This document shows positions 16,221 through 25,221 of a DNA stretch of 49,049 bases, piece after piece (the stretch's first letter is position 1; every line of letters starts with the position of its first letter). Location of the stretch: assembly GCA_015063335.1 (NCBI GenBank), contig SVUH01000008.1, forward strand, positions 1-49,049. The letters are read 5' to 3'. The notes beneath the pieces are model-generated. The model saw only the letters and a program-made list of their open reading frames with translations, ran no database searches and had not been told where the DNA came from. A program made the translations under genes and the position numbers. Origin of the DNA: Oscillospiraceae bacterium. GTDB taxonomy: Bacteria > Bacillota_A > Clostridia > Oscillospirales > CAG-272.

Positions 16221-17633
16221 TTATATTTCTTCTACCTTGATAAGGCTGGTCTTGCCCGATTGACCGGACGTATCACCGCCCGTAATTACGATCTTATCGC
16301 CTCGCGAGAGCGACAGCGTCTCTCTCGAAATATTCTTAGCCATGTAAAAGAGAACGTCAGTTGACGCGAACTGCTCGCAAAGCGCGGGGATAACACCCCA
16401 TGAAAGAGCCAACCTTCTCCAGGTGTTTTCGTTGGTTGTAAGTCCGATGATCGGCACGGAAGGACGGAAGCGCGAAACGAGTCTTGCCGTCATTCCCGAA
16501 AGCGAGCAGGCAACCACCGCCTTTGCCTCAAGATCCATCGCCATAACGCAGGACGAGTGAGAGATAGCGTCCACGGAGTTCTTTATCTTAAACTCGGATG
16601 CATAAAATCTCGTCTTGTAATCAATATTGTTCTCGGTCGTTTCCGCGATCTTCGCCATAGTCTCTACGGCAAGTATCGGAAATTTCCCTGCCGCCGTCTC
16701 ACCAGAGAGCATTATAGCACTCGTGCCGTCGTATACCGCGTTTGCGACGTCGGAGATCTCCGCTCTCGTAGGTCTCGGATTGTATATCATAGACTCTAAC
16801 ATTTCGGTCGCGGTAATAACGCGCTTGCCGAGAAGTCGGCACTTGGTTATAAGCTTTTTCTGCATTGCGGGAAGCATCTCAAAGGGCACCTCAACGCCCA
16901 TGTCGCCTCGCGCGATCATAATACCGTCGCAGTGAGCGCAGATCTCCTCTATATTATCAAAGCCCGACTGGTTTTCTATCTTTGCGATAAGCTCTATATC
17001 CCGAGCGTCTATCTCCTTAAGATATTCCTGAACGTCGATCATATCCTGCCGGCAGGAAACAAAGGAGCAAGCAATATAGTCAACTCCGTTTTTAACACCG
17101 AAAGCGATATCGTCCTTGTCCTGCTCGGAAAGATACTTCTGCTTCATGACCTTACCGGGGAAGCTCATGCTCTTTCTGTCCGACAAAACGCCGCCGCAGA
17201 CGACCTTACATACGATATCTGTATCCTTGATCTCCTCAACACAGAACGAAAGAAGTCCGTTGTTAAGAAGAATGGTGTCTCCCACGGAAAGCTCGCTTGC
17301 AAGTCCCGCGTAGCTTACGGAAACTCGCGAGGTGTCTCCAATTACGTCCTCGGTCGTAAACGTAAACGTCTCTCCCTCGCAAAGGGATATATTGCCGTTC
17401 TCAAAGGTCTTAATGCGGTACTCGGGGCCCTTGGTATCAAGCATTATAGCGATCGGCAAGCCCAACTCCTTGCGCACCTTTTTTACAAGATCTATTCTTC
17501 TTTTATGCTCCTCGTGCGTGCTGTGAGAGAAATTCATTCGCGCGACGTTCATTCCGGCGCGGCAAAGTCCTATCATTACCTCTTCGCTCTCACTCGCGGG
17601 GCCTATTGTACATACTATTTTAGTCTTTCTCAT
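16221..17633 (-). CDS. pyk: Pyruvate kinase
   Basis: Phosphoenolpyruvate + ADP to pyruvate + ATP, last step of glycolysis. 470 residues with TKIVCTIGPAS at the start, IMLDTKGPEYRI, catalytic Lys in IELIAKIENQSG, metal-binding MIARGDMGVEVPFE, and ATEMLESMIYNPRPTRAE (ATQMLDSM in most homologues). The C-terminal domain is present and ends in KVEEI; the extra PEP-utiliser domain of some Bacillota enzymes is absent. ATG 17633 is set by GGAGGAAC; the frame runs on to 17669. Confidence 0.95.
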   Translation of the reverse strand: MRKTKIVCTIGPASESEEVMIGLCRAGMNVARMNFSHSTHEEHKRRIDLVKKVRKELGLPIAIMLDTKGPEYRIKTFENGNISLCEGETFTFTTEDVIGDTSRVSVSYAGLASELSVGDTILLNNGLLSFCVEEIKDTDIVCKVVCGGVLSDRKSMSFPGKVMKQKYLSEQDKDDIAFGVKNGVDYIACSFVSCRQDMIDVQEYLKEIDARDIELIAKIENQSGFDNIEEICAHCDGIMIARGDMGVEVPFEMLPAMQKKLITKCRLLGKRVITATEMLESMIYNPRPTRAEISDVANAVYDGTSAIMLSGETAAGKFPILAVETMAKIAETTENNIDYKTRFYASEFKIKNSVDAISHSSCVMAMDLEAKAVVACSLSGMTARLVSRFRPSVPIIGLTTNENTWRRLALSWGVIPALCEQFASTDVLFYMAKNISRETLSLSRGDKIVITGGDTSGQSGKTSLIKVEEI

Positions 17634-17728
17634 TTTGTTCCTCCGAGAACTAACAAGCTTAACATACAAATTATATCACTTTTTTTGCCGAAATACAACA
17701 CTTAAATGATTTTTTCTTCTCATTTTAC

Positions 17729-18757
17729 CTATGTTTTACCTGGCTTTTTGAATTTGCTATCGATCAATTCCGCGTTTCGCCTGCGAAAGGAGTTCAGAGT
17801 CAGGATAGCGAATATTCTGAGGAACAGCGCCCTTGGCAAAAAGCGGTACAAGAGCTTTTCGATTGCAAAAACGAGTCCTCGCCCCGACGGTTTTTTTACG
17901 TAGTCACACCACAAGGAATTTTTCATAAATCTATCGAATATCTCTGTATCTGGATGCAAATTGCCCGTGTTCCACGGAAAATCTCCAAGAAAGCGGTAAG
18001 AATGAAGTATCTTTGGGTTTTTCCTCGCCCTCATAAGCTCCGAGCGCGAATAATATACGGCATGCTTATAAGCCCCAAAATATGCTCTGTCCGAAAACAC
18101 TCTGTGCGAGGGCTGGAAATTGTACTCGGGCGGGAGAATATATTTTTTATCCTTGAGAACAATATTGAGTAGATCCTGATCGGGATTGCAAAATTCCGAG
18201 CGAACGTTTTTTGCATGATCAAAGAGCAGCTGAGTAATATTCTGATTTTTCCACCGTTCAACGTCGATCAGGAGCACTCCCGAATTAAAGTAGTCGTCCG
18301 TCTTAGAAAGTCCGATCAAGGTCTTATACTCGTCGGTTAGTGAGTCGCGTACAGCTCCAACTGCCTTACCGTTCATGTCGGCTTCGATAAGCGCTCCAAG
18401 AAAGGAGACTACCAAGGTATCGCAGTCAAGATATAAAAGCCTATCTACGTCATCGCGTATAAAGTGTTCAAAAAACAGACGGCAATTTGCCGTATACGAG
18501 CCTCGGTACGTCGGAATCCCAAGACTCCTTATCCGCTCGACTATCATAGATGCGTCTACCAATATAAGCTCCCTTTCGTATTTTTTCGCTTGCTCCAAAA
18601 ATCGCTTTTTGTTTTTCCCGGAAACGCCGTCCACTACAAGATACACGCATATGCGCTCAAGCTCGCGGTTATTCTCAAACAAGGAATTCATAGATATACC
18701 CGCGTACGGAGCATAATTTTCGTCACAGGTATAAAGCACGTACAAGGTCTTTTTCAA
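17729..18757 (-). CDS. Glycosyltransferase family 8
   Basis: Retaining transferase of the GT-A fold using a nucleotide-sugar. YVLYTCDENYAPYAGISMNSL is the usual GT8 start; the metal-binding DxD is in LLYLDCDTLVV near residue 110; FNSGVLLIDVERWK and QDLLNIVL are also typical. 342 residues. I choose TTG 18757 because GGGAGGA lies seven bases before it; an ATG at 18781 exists without such a site. It diverges from the membrane protein/galactofuranose genes and probably adds sugars to the same surface polymer. Confidence 0.85.
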   Translation of the reverse strand: MKKTLYVLYTCDENYAPYAGISMNSLFENNRELERICVYLVVDGVSGKNKKRFLEQAKKYERELILVDASMIVERIRSLGIPTYRGSYTANCRLFFEHFIRDDVDRLLYLDCDTLVVSFLGALIEADMNGKAVGAVRDSLTDEYKTLIGLSKTDDYFNSGVLLIDVERWKNQNITQLLFDHAKNVRSEFCNPDQDLLNIVLKDKKYILPPEYNFQPSHRVFSDRAYFGAYKHAVYYSRSELMRARKNPKILHSYRFLGDFPWNTGNLHPDTEIFDRFMKNSLWCDYVKKPSGRGLVFAIEKLLYRFLPRALFLRIFAILTLNSFRRRNAELIDSKFKKPGKT

Positions 18758-18903
18758 GAAAACGTCCTCCCAAAGTAACATCAGAGATCACTTTTTACGA
18801 ATAATTATTGCCATCTCGGCAAAACAATAATACATATTATATGTGCTATCCTCGTATATTTACTCAAATTTTGCAACCGTTTTGTTTTAAAGGTGGTGAG
18901 AGC

Positions 18904-20595
18904 GTGAAAATAACGTACAGCAAAATAAAAGGAATCGCCTTTTTCGCGTTAGCGCTTCCCTCCTTAATTTTTTCGTTGGGATTTCTGAGATGGTATATCG
19001 GCATTCCCGTCGCGCTTTTAATAGCGGTCGCTTATATGTTCACATTGCGTGATATAAAAAGAGAAAATGTCCCGCCTCACGAAGAAAAAATGCTCTCCAT
19101 GCCCTTTTGGTGCCTCTTGGCGGTTTTCGGAGTAACTTTTATATGGTGCTACTTTGGGGGACTTGGAAACCTTTGGTATCAGAGCGACGACTGGTCTGCG
19201 AGAAACGCGATCTTTCGTGATCTTATTTCGCACGCGTGGCCCGTAATTTACAGCTCAAAGAACGTAGCGCTCGTATATTATATTGGATTTTGGCTTCCCC
19301 CCGCGCTCATAGGAAAATTGATTTTCTTAATGCACGGCAACCTTGAAGTCGCCTTTTTCGTGGGGAATATATGTCTGTGGCTCTGGTCTGCATTTTGTAT
19401 TTTGATAGCCTTTATTTTGACGGCGCTGTTTATAAACGCAAACACCAAAAAAAGGCTTTTTTTAGCGCTCGCTGTATTTATACTTTTCAGCGGTCTTGAT
19501 ATAGTAGGCGCTTTATATAACTTTTTCTTTAAAAATATAAGCATCGGCTCACATATCGAATGGTGGTCCACCTATTATCAGTTCAGCTCAATGACTACCC
19601 TGCTCTTTTGGGTCTTCAACCAAGCGATCATGACGTGGCTCACCGTTGCATGCTTCATAAACGAAAAAAGCACGAGAAGCTATGCCTTTCTCGTCGTACT
19701 CTCTGCCGCAAGCGCGCCTATTCCCTGCGTGGGAATTGCAGTTTATATGCTCGGATTTGCCTCCTATAAGCTGTATTTGGCGCTGCGCGCAAAAAAAGCC
19801 GCGCTCTTTTGGCTCGACGTGCTAACCCCTCAAAATTTAATTCCCGTATTTACCTTGCTCCCAATATATCTCGCATTCTACAAAACAAACCTCGCCGTAA
19901 ACGTCGGACGGGAAATTCAAAGCGTAAGACGGGAGGTGGATATAGGAGCTGTAATAATTCTTGCGGGTGTATTTTTCGCCGTCTCTATAACCGCTTTTGC
20001 TTTTGCAAAGAAAAAAAGGCTGTGGGGCGAATGGCTGATATTATCTATAATGACCGCTGTCTTTCTCGTCGCGACAATCTGCGATACGTCAATTCGCATA
20101 AACTACGTTTTCGCGATCTTTCTTGAGGGGATCATTTTTCTCATTCCCCTATGGAGTGAGTATCGGCGCACTCCAATTTTCCACACCACCTTGTTTCTTA
20201 TCATGCTCTCCCCTACCGTGCGCATCGGCACGGCGGCTGATTTTTGCATGAGAGCCTCAATACCTGCAATATTCGTGCTAATGGCGCTGTGCTTAAAATA
20301 CCTTTATAGCCATGGAGCAAAAATATTTTCGCATGCAAGTAAAAATCGCTCGCTTCTTTTGGCGAAGATATCCTGCTGGGCGCTCATAGGGTGCATCACC
20401 GTCGGCGCGCTCACTCCGTTTGTTGAATTCAAGCGCGGGATCGACGAGGTCATAAAAAACAAAAGGATCGTCCTTGTCAACGACACGACGTACACTTTTG
20501 ACCGCATCTTTGTCGGCGAGGAGCTATATCTCGACAGAAATTTTATTGCAGAAAGCTATGAGAGCACTTTTTTCTTCCGATATTTGGCAAAATAA
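18904..20595 (+). CDS. Polytopic membrane protein of a surface-glycan cluster
   Basis: 563 residues with roughly 12 hydrophobic helices and long aromatic loops such as GGLGNLWYQSDDWSARN and HIEWWSTYYQFSSM. The W/Y-rich outer loops and acidic residues after TM2-3 recall membrane GT-C type glycosyltransferases, but I see no certain family motif. Start GTG 18904 follows AAGGTGGTGAG; the frame opens at 18808. It ends 11 bases before the GlfT-like gene, so it is first in a three-gene operon with that gene and glf. Confidence 0.7.
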   Translation: MKITYSKIKGIAFFALALPSLIFSLGFLRWYIGIPVALLIAVAYMFTLRDIKRENVPPHEEKMLSMPFWCLLAVFGVTFIWCYFGGLGNLWYQSDDWSARNAIFRDLISHAWPVIYSSKNVALVYYIGFWLPPALIGKLIFLMHGNLEVAFFVGNICLWLWSAFCILIAFILTALFINANTKKRLFLALAVFILFSGLDIVGALYNFFFKNISIGSHIEWWSTYYQFSSMTTLLFWVFNQAIMTWLTVACFINEKSTRSYAFLVVLSAASAPIPCVGIAVYMLGFASYKLYLALRAKKAALFWLDVLTPQNLIPVFTLLPIYLAFYKTNLAVNVGREIQSVRREVDIGAVIILAGVFFAVSITAFAFAKKKRLWGEWLILSIMTAVFLVATICDTSIRINYVFAIFLEGIIFLIPLWSEYRRTPIFHTTLFLIMLSPTVRIGTAADFCMRASIPAIFVLMALCLKYLYSHGAKIFSHASKNRSLLLAKISCWALIGCITVGALTPFVEFKRGIDEVIKNKRIVLVNDTTYTFDRIFVGEELYLDRNFIAESYESTFFFRYLAK

Positions 20596-20606
20596 GGAGA
20601 CGAAAT

Positions 20607-21521
20607 ATGGATATTTGCGTTTTGCTCGTAACGTTCAACAGAAAAGAGGACCTTAAAAAAACGCTCTCGCTCTACGAAAATCAAACGCACAAGCCAAAGT
20701 CGATCATAGTCGTTAATAACCACAGCACCGACGGCACAAAAGAGATGCTCGAGAGGTGGTCTTGCTCCCGGGGTGATATTATGCACACAGTAATTTCCAT
20801 GCCCGAAAACGTCGGCGGCAGTGGGGGATTTTACGCAGGCATGAAGTATGCACAGGGACTTAATTACGAGTGGATATTCGTGTCCGACGACGATGCCTTT
20901 CCAAGACTTGACACGCTTGAAATAATATCCGATTTTGCAGAAAAGCACCAAGGGCTTGTCGCAGAATGTGCAGCACTTTGCTGCGCAGTAGATGCAGGCG
21001 GACATTTTGCAGTCGGTCACCGAGCAAGAATAAATAAAAAAAGCATTGTCGGCATGCTCGACAAGCCCGTTGATCCCGAAGAATACGAAAAGGACTTTTT
21101 TGAAGTCGACTTTTTCTCATACATCGGAGCCTGTATACGAAGCTCGGCGCTAAAAAAGGCGGGACTACCGAGAAAGGAGTTTTTCATTTACAGCGATGAC
21201 TTTGAGCACGCCCTGCGACTCGGCAAGCACGGAAAAATCCTTTGTATTCCCTCTGCTGTGCTCCGTCATGCTGATAATAATCCTTACTCCCGTACGGCAA
21301 GCTGGCGCGACTACTACGCTACGAGAAACGCACTTATAATGTATCGCGAGCATTTTGGTGCGTTCGCCGCATTCCGCAGAGCGGCCTTGAGAAGATTTAC
21401 TGCCATTCGTTCAATGAATCCCTTTAAAATAAAGATAATAAACACCGCAATAAGAGATGCCAAGAGGGGCATTACGGGAGTACATCCTATATATCGCCCC
21501 GGCTGGGATCAAAAGAAATAG
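20607..21521 (+). CDS. GT2 glycosyltransferase, galactofuranosyltransferase (GlfT2)-like
   Basis: 304 residues. CVLLVTFNRKEDL begins the GT-A fold, NNHSTDGTKEML is the nucleotide site, FVSDDDAFP the metal-binding acidic motif, and NVGGSGGFYAGM the motif I associate with galactofuranosyltransferases. Acceptor side: FFIYSDDFEHALRLG and SWRDYYATRNALIM. It lies just before UDP-galactopyranose mutase, so UDP-galactofuranose is the likely donor. AAGGAGACGAAAT precedes the ATG. Its 3' end opens in another frame but the glf start is 13 bases past the stop. Confidence 0.85.
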   Translation: MDICVLLVTFNRKEDLKKTLSLYENQTHKPKSIIVVNNHSTDGTKEMLERWSCSRGDIMHTVISMPENVGGSGGFYAGMKYAQGLNYEWIFVSDDDAFPRLDTLEIISDFAEKHQGLVAECAALCCAVDAGGHFAVGHRARINKKSIVGMLDKPVDPEEYEKDFFEVDFFSYIGACIRSSALKKAGLPRKEFFIYSDDFEHALRLGKHGKILCIPSAVLRHADNNPYSRTASWRDYYATRNALIMYREHFGAFAAFRRAALRRFTAIRSMNPFKIKIINTAIRDAKRGITGVHPIYRPGWDQKK

Positions 21522-21534
21522 CAGAGGAAACACA

Positions 21535-22626
21535 ATGTACGATCATCTTATAGTCGGCGCGGGGCTTTACGGCGCAACGATCGCGCAAATATTGACCGAG
21601 CGGGGCAAAAAATGCCTTGTTATCGATAAGCGCGACCATATTGCTGGCAATATTTATACAAAAAGGATCGAGGACATCGACGTCCACGTATACGGCGCTC
21701 ATATTTTCCACACCTCAAACGAGGATGTATGGAATTACGTAAACCGATTTTCGAAATTCCATAGATTCACAAACGCTCCCATAGCCAACTACAAAGGAGA
21801 GATATATAATCTTCCCTTTAACATGAACACCTTTAATAAAATGTGGGGAGTCATAACCCCCGCCGAGGCACGGGCGAAGATAGATGAGCAAAGGGCGTTG
21901 CACAGAGTTGACGAGCCTCAAAATCTCGAGGAGCAAGCAATAAATCTTGTCGGCACGGATATTTATGAAAGACTCATAAAAGGCTACACCGAAAAGCAGT
22001 GGGGCAGGCCCTGCACAGACCTGCCGCCCTTTATAATCAAGCGCTTGCCCGTCCGCTTTAATTACGACAACAACTATTTTGACGACCTTTATCAAGGTAT
22101 CCCCATCGGCGGATACACCGCTATGGTAGAGCGTATGCTCGACGGTGTTGAAGTAAAGCTTGGGGTTGATTATCTTGAAAGCAGGAAAAATCTTTCAAGG
22201 CTTGCGAAAGCTGTGGTTTATACCGGCACTATCGACTCCTATTTTGAATACTGCTACGGAAATCTCGAATACAGAAACGTAAGATTTGAGAACGAAATTC
22301 TTGATACAGAGAACTATCAGGGCAACGCCGTTGTCAACTATACAGATAGTGAAACGCCCTACACCCGCATCATTGAGCATAAGCACTTTGCCTTTGGCAA
22401 GCAACAAAAAACCGTTATAAGCCGAGAATATTCAGCGGAATGGACGAGGGGCGACGAGCCATACTATCCCGTAAACGACCAAAAGAACGGCAAGCTCTAC
22501 GAAAAATACCGCAAGCTTGCGGAGAATGAGAAAACCGTTATTTTCGGCGGCCGTCTTGGCGAGTACCGCTATTACGACATGGATAAGGTAATACTTGCGG
22601 CTTTTGAGCAAATACAAAAGCTTTAA
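21535..22626 (+). CDS. glf: UDP-galactopyranose mutase
   Basis: Flavoenzyme that converts UDP-galactopyranose to UDP-galactofuranose. FAD-binding LIVGAGLYGATIAQIL at the start, VIDKRDHIAGNIYT, YGAHIFHT, the ring-contraction region GYTEKQWGRP, and RFNYDNNYFDDLYQGIPIGGYT. The C-terminal FGGRLGEYRYYDMDKVI is diagnostic. 363 residues, normal length. ATG 21535 has GAGGAAA upstream; a longer in-frame opening from 21457 overlaps the previous gene and is not used. Terminator at 22726-22753. Confidence 0.95.
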   Translation: MYDHLIVGAGLYGATIAQILTERGKKCLVIDKRDHIAGNIYTKRIEDIDVHVYGAHIFHTSNEDVWNYVNRFSKFHRFTNAPIANYKGEIYNLPFNMNTFNKMWGVITPAEARAKIDEQRALHRVDEPQNLEEQAINLVGTDIYERLIKGYTEKQWGRPCTDLPPFIIKRLPVRFNYDNNYFDDLYQGIPIGGYTAMVERMLDGVEVKLGVDYLESRKNLSRLAKAVVYTGTIDSYFEYCYGNLEYRNVRFENEILDTENYQGNAVVNYTDSETPYTRIIEHKHFAFGKQQKTVISREYSAEWTRGDEPYYPVNDQKNGKLYEKYRKLAENEKTVIFGGRLGEYRYYDMDKVILAAFEQIQKL

Positions 22627-22725
22627 ATGCAAAAAACGAGTAAAATAGTCTATACCTCTTTTTAAAAATCCTGTAAAACACAACAAAGGGCTCGGAATCG
22701 TAGTCCTGCCCTTTGTAAATAATCT

Positions 22726-22753
22726 AACGGAGCTGATTCAATTCAGCTCCGTT
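22726..22753 (+). terminator. Terminator of the galactofuranose operon
   Basis: Perfect 11-bp stem AACGGAGCTGA/TCAGCTCCGTT, six-base loop, followed by TTTTT on the plus strand. It also lies at the end of the opposing XRE gene. Confidence 0.85.
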
Positions 22754-22755
22754 TT

Positions 22756-23031
22756 TTACGTTATGTCGTGTTCCTTAACAAAAATCTTTATATCAGCCAA
22801 AAGCTTAGCGTCGTTAGGCGAAAGATAGTCGGTCTCATTAAGATCAAGCAAGTATCGAGGATCTAAATTTAATATTTGACATATTCTTCGAAACTGTTCC
22901 ATACTTGGCTCTTGAAGATCACGTTCTATTTTAGAATAATTAGACTGATTCATAGGAATAAGGTTTGCCACGTCATATTGTGACAGATCCATATCTTCCC
23001 GTTTATTGCGAATTTTCTCTCCAATAGTCAT
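22756..23031 (-). CDS. XRE-family transcriptional regulator
   Basis: 91 residues with a Cro/CI helix-turn-helix: IRNKREDMDLSQYDVANLI, then MNQSNYSKIERDLQEPSMEQ, followed by CQILNLDPRYLLDL. It is divergent from the 362-residue membrane protein gene, and a perfect inverted repeat over that gene's -35 box (23073-23090) is the obvious operator. RBS GGTGATAAT is weak. A and T content rises here, marking the edge of the accessory island. Confidence 0.88.
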   Translation of the reverse strand: MTIGEKIRNKREDMDLSQYDVANLIPMNQSNYSKIERDLQEPSMEQFRRICQILNLDPRYLLDLNETDYLSPNDAKLLADIKIFVKEHDIT

Positions 23032-23072
23032 ATTATCACCTCACTTGAATTTATTATAGCATTTTTAACTCA

Positions 23073-23106
23073 AACTATTGACAAATAGTTAAAATTATGA
23101 TAATAT
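23073..23106 (+). promoter_or_regulatory. Promoter with palindromic operator over the -35 box
   Basis: TTGACA (23078-23083), 17-bp spacer, TAATAT (23101-23106). The -35 box lies inside the perfect inverted repeat AACTATT-GACA-AATAGTT (23073-23090). Binding by the adjacent XRE protein would block it. A TATAAT facing the other way (23053-23058) probably serves the regulator itself. Confidence 0.75.
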
Positions 23107-23146
23107 ATAGAAAAATAAGTTATTTATTAACTGAAAAGGTGGTATT

Positions 23147-24235
23147 ATGTCGACATCAGAAATAATTTATATTATCGCAGCAAGATTTTTTTCCCTTATT
23201 TTAACGTTTCTCCCGTTCCTTTCTCAGCTTATCAATGCAGGAATTATTATAATTATTATTGTTGTTGTGAGAAAGAACAAAGAGAAGCGTCAGCAAGAGC
23301 ATATTAAAAAGAGATACGAAGTTTTCACAAAGTATCTAAGTACAACTTTAAAACTTTTTAGAGAAGATAAAGCTGAGAAGATATTTGAAGAAATATATGA
23401 CCTTTTTCTTAGCAATAAAATTTCTAGTGAAAAAGATATTTTATTAAAAAAAATCCCAACCCTGAGAGTAAATTATCTTTGTGCGGTATCTAACTTGATT
23501 GAGTTGGGTGAAGATAATAGCGTTTTATTTTGCGATATTGAACAAGAAAAAAAGCTCGAAGAAAAATATGATTTTGTAGAACTAAAGGAAAAATACTCTC
23601 AAGATATTATAAAGACAATTCCCCCTTTAATAGATTTTATAGAAGCACATAATGAATTAGTATTAGGTATTTACAAATACCTGGAGGAAATCGTTTTGAT
23701 TGAATTTGGTTGTTGGCGAGAGTTTCAAAACCAAATAGAGGATTTTCAAAATGGCTCTTTAGCGTTATCCGAGCTAAAAGAAGCAAATTATGATTATATA
23801 TCTGCTGCAACATTAACATATGAACATCACATTATTGAACGCACATGGAATATCATAAAAGAAGATTATCCCCAATTTAACAACGATGTGGATCATTCTT
23901 GTTTTATAGAATTTTCTAAAAAGGAAGATTTACTTAAGGAATGGCTTGTTCTTTATTACAAAGGAATGACTAAAACCACAGACAAAAAAGGTTATCTTTC
24001 AACCGCAAGAGAAGTGTATGATTTTTTACATGAGGTGTGCGAAAAATTTGACAACCCTTCTTGGTTGAAACATCCTACGATGAAATTCTATATGCCTTCC
24101 TATTCATCATTGCTGTTACAAAATGTAACAGAGATAGGTAGTAATGAGCTTATGCGTATACGAAAATTATATATAGATGATAGTCTTAAGGGAAAATATT
24201 CTATATATAATGACCCCAATACAAGGAGGAATTAA
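23147..24235 (+). CDS. Unknown protein with N-terminal membrane segments, accessory island
   Basis: 362 residues; residues 5-42 are strongly hydrophobic (one long or two short helices: LILTFLPFLSQLINAGIIII), followed by RKNKEKRQQEHIKKR, so most of the protein is cytoplasmic. The rest is alpha-helical and acidic, with W-containing helices (IERTWNIIKEDYPQF). I recognise no catalytic motif. RBS AAAGGTGG. The gene is AT-rich and uses A/T-ending codons, unlike the neighbouring core genes. The XRE regulator upstream and beta-repeat gene one base downstream suggest a small regulated unit, possibly stress or defence related, but nothing proves it. Confidence 0.7.
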   Translation: MSTSEIIYIIAARFFSLILTFLPFLSQLINAGIIIIIIVVVRKNKEKRQQEHIKKRYEVFTKYLSTTLKLFREDKAEKIFEEIYDLFLSNKISSEKDILLKKIPTLRVNYLCAVSNLIELGEDNSVLFCDIEQEKKLEEKYDFVELKEKYSQDIIKTIPPLIDFIEAHNELVLGIYKYLEEIVLIEFGCWREFQNQIEDFQNGSLALSELKEANYDYISAATLTYEHHIIERTWNIIKEDYPQFNNDVDHSCFIEFSKKEDLLKEWLVLYYKGMTKTTDKKGYLSTAREVYDFLHEVCEKFDNPSWLKHPTMKFYMPSYSSLLLQNVTEIGSNELMRIRKLYIDDSLKGKYSIYNDPNTRRN

Positions 24236-24236
24236 C

Positions 24237-24509
24237 ATGATACAAATAACACGAGGCCCCCAAAGTTGGGCAGAAACAGTTTATGTTTTTGACGGTCAAT
24301 ACGTAAGAGATAGATACATATCCGGCGATGTTTTATATACCGTAGACGGCAACTATATTAGAAAAGGCTTTGGAACATATGGGGAGATAGTATATACAAT
24401 TAGCGGTAATTGCATCTACGACGGTTCTGTTATTAAATATTCCATACACGGTAACAATGTCGTAGAAGGCGGACAGGCTTGGGGATGTATTGCTTATTGC
24501 TTACAATAA
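24237..24509 (+). CDS. Small beta-repeat protein (5-fold beta-flower-like)
   Basis: 90 residues made of four tandem units of about 18-20 residues, each with a VxYTVDGNYIRxG pattern: YVFDGQYVRD, VLYTVDGNYIRKG, IVYTISGNCIYDG, KYSIHGNNVVEGG. This resembles the short beta-flower proteins seen in many Clostridia; role unknown. The ATG has AGGAGG and lies one base after the stop of the previous gene, so they are cotranscribed and probably coupled. Confidence 0.75.
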   Translation: MIQITRGPQSWAETVYVFDGQYVRDRYISGDVLYTVDGNYIRKGFGTYGEIVYTISGNCIYDGSVIKYSIHGNNVVEGGQAWGCIAYCLQ

Positions 24510-24573
24510 TACATTTTTAATCGGCGTTATTATGCTGATTTTAAATAGATATTAACAGAAAGGAGTTTTTAAT

Positions 24574-24714
24574 ATGGCTACCGAATGGATCTGGTGTCCT
24601 TATTGTCACAAGGGAGAAGGTTGCGATAATAAAGGCGGAAATGTTATCGTATGTCCTTCTACAGGAAAGACTTTTACGATAGAGCAAAGTTGCGCAGATA
24701 TTAAAAATCACTAA
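24574..24714 (+). CDS. Cys-rich microprotein (46 residues)
   Basis: Reads MATEWIWCPYCHKGEGC..., with CPYCHKGEGC, then VCPSTGKTFTIEQSC: five Cys, probably a zinc knuckle. AAAGGAGTTTTTAAT precedes the ATG. A second gene at 26012-26155 has the same start context (AGAAAGGAGTT), the same GN spacing and a T(F/I)TI strand before the last Cys, so the two are paralogues in one island. Function unknown. Confidence 0.65.
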   Translation: MATEWIWCPYCHKGEGCDNKGGNVIVCPSTGKTFTIEQSCADIKNH

Positions 24715-24853
24715 TAATATCTACATAACGTTTCCAGCAATAAATATCCACCTATAACGGGGGGATTTCGTTTTCGGGCATAGCCCTAATACTACTGGCT
24801 GTGCACAAGTGCGCCGTGTATTGGCCTACCAGCCATGCATATTACTTGCTACC
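24715..24853. other. Non-coding stretch with small hairpins
   Basis: No open frame with a ribosome site. Short inverted repeats are visible (CGGGCATAGCCC near 24775; a GGCTGTGCAC tract near 24798). It leads into the 211-bp repeat that starts at 24854. After that repeat, bases 25065-25221 hold only an open frame end (GTG near 25111 to TGA near 25212, about 33 codons) that looks like the tail of a lost gene. Confidence 0.5.
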
Positions 24854-25064
24854 CGTAAACGGGTTGCTCGTTAAAATTTATAAATTCGCGCAAAGCTCTG
24901 TCAGCGTTAGCCTTCTCCAGCGGGAGAAGGTGTCGGCGGTAGCCGACGGATGAGGTGTTAAAAATGAATTTGGATTAAAGACTACTCATCCACCGCAAGC
25001 GGTCCCCCTTCCCTCACAAGGGAAGGCTTATTGTTACAACATCCTTAGCTTGAAATATTTTATT
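24854..25064 (+). repeat. 211-bp dispersed hairpin repeat, copy 1
   Basis: Outer inverted repeat AGCCTTC (24909) with GAAGGCT (ending 25028); inside it, two hairpin-rich arms end in GGATGAG and begin with CTCATCC. Copy 2 at 48700-48910 has the same length and flanks in the same orientation, but the arms are exchanged and inverted. No open frame and no target-site duplication is evident. Confidence 0.85.
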
Positions 25065-25221
25065 CATACGTGTCTTACCAGAAACAAAACTTACACTCAT
25101 AATTTGAGCCAATGTGACTGAAGACGAGGATGATTATATTACAAGAGGCGAGAAAATGGCGCAGATGCTTTTGTATGGTTCAGGGCAGAAATTTGTGAAA
25201 ATTAGCAACTGAGTTTAATAT

